The notes beneath the pieces were generated by a model that was not told the DNA's origin, made no database searches, and saw only the letters and a program-made list of their open reading frames with translations. Source: GCA-020344715 sp050115935 (GTDB taxonomy: Archaea > Thermoproteota > Bathyarchaeia > Bathyarchaeales > Bathyarchaeaceae). Taken from it: 10,014 nt of DNA. Below, one piece after another: positions 6,412 through 10,014 of the stretch (positions within the stretch are counted from its first letter, which is position 1; each line of letters begins with the position of its first letter). Where the stretch lies: the NCBI GenBank assembly GCA_050115935.1, contig JASFPO010000074.1:1-10014 (forward strand). Reading direction: 5' to 3'. Both the position numbers and the translations under genes were made by a program.

Positions 6412-7020
6412 ATGGTTACGGAGATCACAGTGGAGAAAGCGCGGGGAAAGAAGAAAAAGAGAGTTGCTTGGGGAATCACAGGTAGCGGAGACCGACTAGC
6501 TGAAATTGTTGAGATCATGAAAGAGATCAAGAAGCAATATCAACATGATGTTGACATAGTAGTTTACCTCTCCAAGGCTGGAGATCAAGTTGCAAAATAC
6601 TATCGGCTGAATAACGATTTGAAGGATTTTTTCAGTAAGGTGCGTGTTGAGATTGACTCGAATACACCTTTTCTTGCCGGGCAGCTGCAAATGGGAAAGT
6701 TTGAGTTTTTGTTAATTGCTCCAGCAACATCAAATACGGCTGCGAAGATTTCGATGGGAGTCGCAGATAGTCTGCTGTGTAATGCGGCTATTATGAGTCT
6801 GAAAGGCTTTGTTCCTGTCTACATAATGCCTTCTGACTATAAGGAAGGGTCGTTGGTTACCAAGCTTCCCAATGGTCGAGATTATAAATTGAGGATGAGA
6901 AAGGAAGATGTTGAGCATGTCAGAAGACTAGCTGCCATGGAAGACGTGTTCGTACTGGAAAAACCAGAGGAGATAAATCAGGTTTTCAAGAAGCATTTTA
7001 GCCAAGGAAAAGCCAAGTAA
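6412..7020 (+). CDS. afpA: Archaeoflavoprotein AfpA
   Basis: A 202-residue flavoprotein of the phosphopantothenoylcysteine-decarboxylase-like (UbiX/Dfp) fold. The flavin-binding start is VAWGITGSGD (18-27), and APATSNTAAKIS (103-114) with GVADSLLCNA (116-125) is the family's second flavin and subunit-contact region. AfpA of Archaeoglobus fulgidus binds FMN and accepts electrons from ferredoxin. Pairing with an iron-sulfur flavoprotein fits an electron-transfer module. The ATG at 6412 is chosen because GAGGTG (6399-6404) lies 7 bases upstream and overlaps the stop of the preceding gene, a sign of coupled translation; the frame is open back to 6376 but that part overlaps the upstream gene. The lysine-rich residues 9-16 before the core are probably a flexible tail. 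Confidence 0.88.
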   Translation: MVTEITVEKARGKKKKRVAWGITGSGDRLAEIVEIMKEIKKQYQHDVDIVVYLSKAGDQVAKYYRLNNDLKDFFSKVRVEIDSNTPFLAGQLQMGKFEFLLIAPATSNTAAKISMGVADSLLCNAAIMSLKGFVPVYIMPSDYKEGSLVTKLPNGRDYKLRMRKEDVEHVRRLAAMEDVFVLEKPEEINQVFKKHFSQGKAK

Positions 7021-7045
7021 GCACCCTAGATAGCCCTAAATCTAT

Positions 7046-7061
7046 TGTAGTTTTTTCTACA
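7046..7061 (+). terminator. Hairpin with T-rich loop and tail after afpA
   Basis: TGTAG and CTACA pair around a TTTTTT loop, followed by TTTTAC and a further T tract at 7074-7079. It starts 25 bases after the afpA stop codon and is a likely transcription end. Confidence 0.5.
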
Positions 7062-7153
7062 TTTTACGGTCCGATTTTTGAGATAAACCTTCGTTCTCTT
7101 TATTTGAGATACTGATCATCGTTTCACAAACCTTTTGTCAGAAGGAGAATGAA

Positions 7154-7180
7154 ATGAACTTTGGCCGTAGTGAAAGATGA
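7154..7180 (+). CDS. Possible 8-codon leader peptide overlapping the next gene
   Basis: ATG at 7154 has the best ribosome binding site of the region (AAGGAGA, with GGAG 6 bases upstream) and encodes MNFGRSER. Its TGA overlaps the ATG of the following membrane-protein gene as ATGA at 7177-7180. The membrane-protein start itself has only a weak GTGA upstream, so its translation may depend on reading of this short frame. Function as a leader is an inference. Confidence 0.35.
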   Translation: MNFGRSER

Positions 7181-7761
7181 ACTCGTTGATTCTTGTGCTT
7201 AACACAGTATTCGCATTGATGGCAGCTATCTTAAGCATATTGAGTTGGTTCACCTTCAAGGCTCTTAGGCATTTGAAGATAAGCAGATCATTCTGGATAC
7301 TTACACTTGTGTCTGGTGCCGTCTTCTTTGTTGGATCTGTTTTCGCAATTTTCCAAGAGATAAACTTTCAATTGACACCTGTCACCAACGAAGTTGTCCA
7401 AATTAGCCAGCTTCTTGCCCTATGCATCTTAGTTGGCAGCATCTACAGCTATTCCAGAAAAGTCAAAGGAAGCCTACCGAAGAAGCTCCAAATCCAGAAG
7501 AGAAAGAACCGGAAGAAACTGAAAAAAGAAGCACAGGAAGGCCTAATAGTAGAAATTCCAGTCCGAGAAAAGAAAGTCTCAGAGATTCAAAAAGTGGAAG
7601 TCGCTTCTGTGTGCAAACGCCAATTTGGATATTTGCGAATGCTTCCATATGATGCTACGGTTCCTAGTGAATGTTTGAACTGCCCAAGACTAATAGAATG
7701 CAGGCATTCATTACCTGAAGTAGCCCAAGCCCAGCAAGAAAAATCCAGCAACGAAAAGTGA
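7177..7761 (+). CDS. Three-helix membrane protein with C-terminal four-cysteine module
   Basis: A 194-residue protein of unknown function. Hydrophobic segments lie at about 5-28, 39-59 and 73-92. A very basic stretch follows (94-118, with the core KRKNRKKLKKE), then a linker and a C-terminal module with C146, C166-x2-C169 and C175. The pattern of C, FGYL at 150-153, ECLNCP and C fits a small zinc or iron-sulfur site, and I have the impression of similar tails in other archaeal membrane proteins, but could not check. With three helices the N-terminus is probably outside and the cysteine tail in the cytoplasm. An in-frame stop at 7171 rules out an earlier start. It lies alone between the afpA terminator and the arsR promoter. 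Confidence 0.8.
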   Translation: MNSLILVLNTVFALMAAILSILSWFTFKALRHLKISRSFWILTLVSGAVFFVGSVFAIFQEINFQLTPVTNEVVQISQLLALCILVGSIYSYSRKVKGSLPKKLQIQKRKNRKKLKKEAQEGLIVEIPVREKKVSEIQKVEVASVCKRQFGYLRMLPYDATVPSECLNCPRLIECRHSLPEVAQAQQEKSSNEK

Positions 7762-7828
7762 GACTTTAGGCATTCTCAATATTTGTTCTCGTTGATCCGG
7801 TTCGGCTATTCTCCTTTATGCCGCAAGG

Positions 7829-7836
7829 TTTATAAA
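7829..7836 (+). promoter_or_regulatory. TATA box of the arsR-ferredoxin operon
   Basis: TTTATAAA is a near-ideal archaeal TATA box. Transcription should start around 7858-7860, giving a leader of about 30 bases before the ATG at 7891. Confidence 0.7.
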
Positions 7837-7840
7837 GCAA

Positions 7841-7860
7841 ATATGAATATTATTTCATAT
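7841..7860. promoter_or_regulatory. Perfect 20-bp inverted repeat, likely ArsR operator
   Basis: ATATGAA-TATTAT-TTCATAT has exact 7-base arms and lies between the TATA box and the expected start of transcription. Position, size and the gene that follows fit autorepression by the ArsR-type protein. Confidence 0.7.
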
Positions 7861-7890
7861 GAAAATAACCTCATGTGATGGGTGGTCAAT

Positions 7891-8265
7891 ATGAAGCATA
7901 ATCTAAGCGAGACCTGCTATCAATTCTTTTCAACATTGGCAAATCCAACGCGATTGGCAATCCTCGAACTGCTTCGCGAGCGACCAAAAAACGTAACCGA
8001 GATTTCCAAAGCTCTAAATCAAGAACAGAGCATGATTTCCCACAACCTTAAACTCCTAGAGCGATGTAGATTCGTCTCTTCCGAGAGAAGAATGAAAGAA
8101 CGTTTCTACTCTTTAAACAAAGAAACAATAGAACAGCTATTCAAGATCTTCGACTATCACGCCACAAAGTATTGCCCAACCCAAGGAAGATGTCTAACGG
8201 AAAGAGATCTTCGAGAGCTGAAGAAGAAAGACGCTTCAGTCTCATTCTACCTTACCCATCGTTAA
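7891..8265 (+). CDS. ArsR-family winged-helix transcriptional repressor
   Basis: A 124-residue winged-helix regulator. FFSTLANPTRLAILELL (12-28) is the ArsR N-terminal signature, NVTEISKALN then QEQSMISHNLKLLE (34-57) is the DNA-reading helix-turn-helix, and ERRMKERFYSLN (65-76) is the wing. Metal-sensing ArsR proteins often use a CxC in the alpha-3 helix; that is absent here. C9 near the start and a C-terminal H90, C95, C101 group could sense metal or redox state, but this is inference. ATG 7891 is preferred over the GTG at 7882 because GGGTGG sits just upstream. The gene is followed after 40 bases by a ferredoxin-like gene on the same strand, and the promoter holds a perfect dyad, so it probably represses its own operon. 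Confidence 0.92.
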   Translation: MKHNLSETCYQFFSTLANPTRLAILELLRERPKNVTEISKALNQEQSMISHNLKLLERCRFVSSERRMKERFYSLNKETIEQLFKIFDYHATKYCPTQGRCLTERDLRELKKKDASVSFYLTHR

Positions 8266-8305
8266 ACGGAGGCTGTGCGCGCGGTTCTGAAGTAGGTGAG
8301 AATAG

Positions 8306-9037
8306 ATGGTGTTAAGAGACATAGTCCAAATCGACGAAGAAAAATGCAATGGTTGCGGACTGTGCATACTCTCCTGCGCCGAAGGAGCCCTAAAAATAAT
8401 CGATGGAAAAGCCAAACTGATAAGTGACAAGTACTGTGATGGTTTGGGAGCATGTATCGGAGAATGCCCACAAGAAGCCATAACCGTCGAAAAGAGAGAA
8501 TCCGAAGAATTCGATGAAGAAGCAGTGGAAGAACACCTGAAGACAAAACAACCCGTTCCCGCAGTTCACCATGCACACACAACTCTTGAGTCCTGTCCTT
8601 CAGCACAAATAATGCACTTCGAAAGAGATAATGAAAAAGAATCTGTGAACATTCCGGAGAAGAGCGAGTCCACGCTTTCCCAGTGGCCTGTTCAACTGAT
8701 GTTGGTGCCGCCTAATGCACCTTTCCTTGAGAATGCAGATCTGTTACTAGTCGCTGATTGTGTGCCCTTTGCTTATGCCAACTTTCACAAGGACTTCTTA
8801 AAGGGTAGAAAGCTTGTAATCGGATGCCCCAAACTAGATGATGCCCATTTCTACAAGAAGAAACTCACCGAGATATTCAAACAATACAACATTAGAAGCG
8901 TTACCGTGGTCAATATGGAAGTTCCATGTTGCTTCGGTCTAAGCCACATTGTCAAAGAAGCACTAAATTCTTCGGAAAAGAGCATCCCTCTAAAACAAGA
9001 AATAATCGGCATAAGAGGAGACAGAAAACAACCATAG
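8306..9037 (+). CDS. Ferredoxin-like protein with two 4Fe-4S motifs and a cysteine-bearing C-terminal domain
   Basis: A 243-residue protein. The N-terminal ferredoxin domain has C14-x2-C17-x2-C20-x3-C24 and C44-x5-C50-x3-C54-P. These would bind two clusters with a swapped fourth ligand, though the first motif lacks the usual proline (CA, not CP). An acidic linker (64-78) leads to a His/Cys segment (H88, H89, H91, C97 in ESCPS), then a globular domain (127-237) with QWPVQLMLVPPNAPFL, ADLLLVADCVPFAYANFH, VIGCPKLDD and VPCCFGL; C152, C174, C208 and C209 could bind another metal or act as thiols. I recognise this layout as a widespread anaerobe family of unknown role, sometimes near hybrid cluster proteins. 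ATG 8306 has TAGGTGAG about 6 bases upstream. It lies between arsR and an eight-cysteine small protein in one apparent operon. Confidence 0.85.
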   Translation: MVLRDIVQIDEEKCNGCGLCILSCAEGALKIIDGKAKLISDKYCDGLGACIGECPQEAITVEKRESEEFDEEAVEEHLKTKQPVPAVHHAHTTLESCPSAQIMHFERDNEKESVNIPEKSESTLSQWPVQLMLVPPNAPFLENADLLLVADCVPFAYANFHKDFLKGRKLVIGCPKLDDAHFYKKKLTEIFKQYNIRSVTVVNMEVPCCFGLSHIVKEALNSSEKSIPLKQEIIGIRGDRKQP

Positions 9038-9062
9038 AGACCCATATTTAGAAATCGTTGGA

Positions 9063-9069
9063 GAGGTGA
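9063..9069 (+). promoter_or_regulatory. Ribosome binding site fixing a TTG start
   Basis: GAGGTGA lies 7 bases before the TTG at 9077 and is a near-perfect anti-16S match. It decides the start of the eight-cysteine protein, which has no ATG near its front. Confidence 0.65.
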
Positions 9070-9076
9070 AAGAATC

Positions 9077-9313
9077 TTGGCTAAATCCAACTTCGAAAGC
9101 TGCCCAGGGATAAGCAAGTTTGTTCGGCCAGTTCTAGAATATTTCAAGTGTCTCGGCTGTGGTGGAGAAGTGGAGATCTGGAGCGATGAAGATGTCGGTA
9201 CATGCACAACCTGCAACAAAGAATCTGGTAAACCTCAGAAAGAGCAATCCTGCCTAGATTGGTGTGAGTACGCAGATAAATGCAGAGAGATAGTTAGTCG
9301 TACGAAACGTTGA
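9077..9313 (+). CDS. Small eight-cysteine zinc-ribbon-like protein
   Basis: A 78-residue protein with C9, C25-x2-C28, C43-x2-C46, and C59-x3-C63-x5-C69. The CLGCGG and CTTC knuckles form a plausible zinc ribbon (or could hold an iron-sulfur cluster), and the tail CLDWCEYADKC is a separate three-cysteine helix resembling tails seen on some anaerobe metal-dependent proteins. The gene begins 39 bases after the ferredoxin-like gene with a strong ribosome binding site, so it probably belongs to the same transcript and may act with that protein. There is no signal peptide or membrane helix; a cytoplasmic site is expected. Whether it binds zinc or iron cannot be told. The family name is not known to me. 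Confidence 0.75.
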   Translation: MAKSNFESCPGISKFVRPVLEYFKCLGCGGEVEIWSDEDVGTCTTCNKESGKPQKEQSCLDWCEYADKCREIVSRTKR

Positions 9314-9331
9314 CAAAATCTGTAGGAGTTA

Positions 9332-9358
9332 AGCGCGCGCGCTCAAGGACAAGTTGAG
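9332..9358. repeat. GC palindrome followed by small hairpin
   Basis: AGCGCGCGCGCT (9332-9343) is a perfect 12-bp palindrome, followed by CTCAA-N7-TTGAG (9342-9358). It lies 18 bases after the operon's last stop codon and could help end transcription or protect the 3' end, or belong to a set of intergenic GC runs (also at 8277 and 9798). Confidence 0.5.
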
Positions 9359-9400
9359 GTTCTAACTGTATGCCACTGCAAAACAATCAAGACAGGTAGA

Positions 9401-9409
9401 TTTTTATTT
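9401..9409 (+). promoter_or_regulatory. TATA box giving a probably leaderless DUF5661 mRNA
   Basis: TTTTTATTT is centred about 27 bases before the ATG at 9432. No ribosome binding site lies between them. Transcription would start at or next to the ATG, as in many archaeal leaderless genes. Confidence 0.5.
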
Positions 9410-9431
9410 CCGGTAACCTACTGCTAAGACT

Positions 9432-9701
9432 ATGACCGGCAAAAAGCATTTTTCAACTGAAGAAGCCAAGAAGATTGGTGAAGCACTTAAAGTTGATTGG
9501 AGCAAGTTTGATGTTGAGCAATTCAGAATGGGAATGGATGTGGAGTTAGAGCATGGACTGCAAGATTCTGATACTAATGTAACGAACGATGATCCACTTC
9601 TGACTGGCAAGATAGCTCTGGCACATTTGAGGGAATTTCCAGATTACTATACGCGACTTGAGAAGATGGAAGAAGAAGCAGAAGAATTTCACAAGAGTTG
9701 A
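9432..9701 (+). CDS. DUF5661 family protein
   Basis: An 89-residue, mostly helical acidic protein that matches DUF5661 over its whole length: FSTEEAKKIGEALKVDWSKF (7-26), FRMGMDVELEHG (31-42), NVTNDDPLLTGKIALAHLRE (49-68), FPDYYTRLEKMEEE (69-82). The family is found in archaea, bacteria and phages, is usually a single small domain, and has no proven function. The invariant-looking MDVELEHG and HLREFPDYY segments could form an active or metal site (E38, E40, H41, H65), which is inference. There are no cysteines. The first ATG is the natural start, leaderless as judged from the TATA box. It stands alone between two spacers with GC runs. Confidence 0.88.
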   Translation: MTGKKHFSTEEAKKIGEALKVDWSKFDVEQFRMGMDVELEHGLQDSDTNVTNDDPLLTGKIALAHLREFPDYYTRLEKMEEEAEEFHKS

Positions 9702-9821
9702 AAGTACTAGAATAACGCGTGCATGCAGCGGGCACTGAACGAAATCGCTTCAAATTCAAGAACCCCAAAGAACCAAGATGGTGGAAATGTCGGAAAACGC
9801 GCGCGCGAGCAACCGTAGACT
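9702..9821. other. Intergenic spacer with alternating purine-pyrimidine tracts
   Basis: This convergent spacer holds ACGCGTGCATGCA (9715-9727, 13 alternating bases) and ACGCGCGCGCG (9797-9807, 11 alternating bases). A plus-strand open frame across 9719-9910 has low-quality composition and overlaps the minus-strand gene, so it is not called. No tRNA-like fold was found. Confidence 0.5.
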
Positions 9822-10014
9822 CTAGGTGGCTAGCATTTCTGCAAGTTCAAGTAACTGAAGATCTAAAACCTTCTCAGTTCCACATGATTTCTCAAGCTCG
9901 ATGGATGTAACTGCGCCTTTTTGTAACCCCACTACGTGGTTTTCCAGTCCTGCTGTCACAAGCTCCACTGCTTTCTTTGCGAACAGATTGGCTAGAAAGC
10001 GGCTTCTTGCTGTG
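9822..10014 (-). CDS. Phosphofructokinase-like protein, C-terminal fragment
   Basis: Only the last 63 residues are in the window; the rest lies beyond base 10014. The fragment reads TARSRFLANLFAKKAVELV, then AGLENHVVGLQKGAVTSIEL and a helical end. This matches the C-terminal region of 6-phosphofructokinases (PfkA superfamily), where an arginine helix of the form D/S-R-x-L-A is followed by A-V-E-L-x-x-x-G and a V-G-L-Q strand. The enzyme phosphorylates fructose 6-phosphate to the 1,6-bisphosphate in glycolysis. Whether it uses ATP or pyrophosphate cannot be told, because the donor-site residues are outside the window. It ends 120 bases from the convergent DUF5661 gene. Confidence 0.7.
   Translation of the reverse strand, partial: TARSRFLANLFAKKAVELVTAGLENHVVGLQKGAVTSIELEKSCGTEKVLDLQLLELAEMLAT

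Noticed and set aside
8242..8606. Minus-strand frames opposite the ferredoxin-like gene
   Set aside because: They are antisense shadows of a well-supported cysteine-motif gene and carry no motif of their own.
9721..9775. tRNA-like stretch containing TTCAAATTC
   Set aside because: No acceptor, D or anticodon stem can be paired around it.
9719..9910. Plus-strand 63-residue open frame after the DUF5661 gene
   Set aside because: It runs antisense into the phosphofructokinase-like C-terminus, spans the GC run and has no ribosome binding site.

Overview
The window looks like a piece of an archaeal chromosome, most likely from an uncultivated anaerobe of the Bathyarchaeia type. Supporting signs are archaeal TATA-like boxes about 25-30 bases before expected starts, GGTGAT-type ribosome binding sites, several well-placed TTG starts, an archaeoflavoprotein AfpA beside an iron-sulfur flavoprotein, a DUF4382 protein, and a secreted CARDB protein with a dockerin-like calcium-binding tail. 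The lineage is an inference from gene content; no rRNA or tRNA gene is present to fix it.

Left part (1-4001): a metallo-beta-lactamase-fold hydrolase cut by the window edge is followed by a regulatory region packed with inverted repeats and a membrane-anchored, sequon-rich DUF4382 protein. Convergent to it on the minus strand is a tight three-gene set (4001 down to 1858) in which every product carries a signal peptide or membrane anchor: an Ig/transthyretin-like protein with a C-terminal membrane helix, a small Trp/Tyr-rich secreted protein, and the CARDB-dockerin protein. This block looks devoted to the cell surface.

Middle (4017-7020): two small proteins of unknown function, a zinc-type cation diffusion facilitator, then a two-gene redox operon (iron-sulfur flavoprotein plus AfpA) with a 24-bp dyad between its TATA box and start codon.

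Right part (7021-10014): a three-helix membrane protein with a C-terminal four-cysteine module, then an apparent operon of an ArsR-type repressor, a two-cluster ferredoxin-like protein with an extra cysteine-containing domain, and an eight-cysteine small protein. The repressor's own promoter carries a perfect 7-6-7 inverted repeat directly after a TATA box, so autoregulation is likely. A probably leaderless DUF5661 gene follows, and the C-terminal end of a phosphofructokinase-like gene enters from the right on the minus strand.

The two redox operons and the zinc exporter suggest an anaerobe handling electron flow and metal or redox stress. No CRISPR array, insertion sequence, tRNA or rRNA was seen. 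Runs of strictly alternating G and C occur in three intergenic spaces and in no coding region that I checked.
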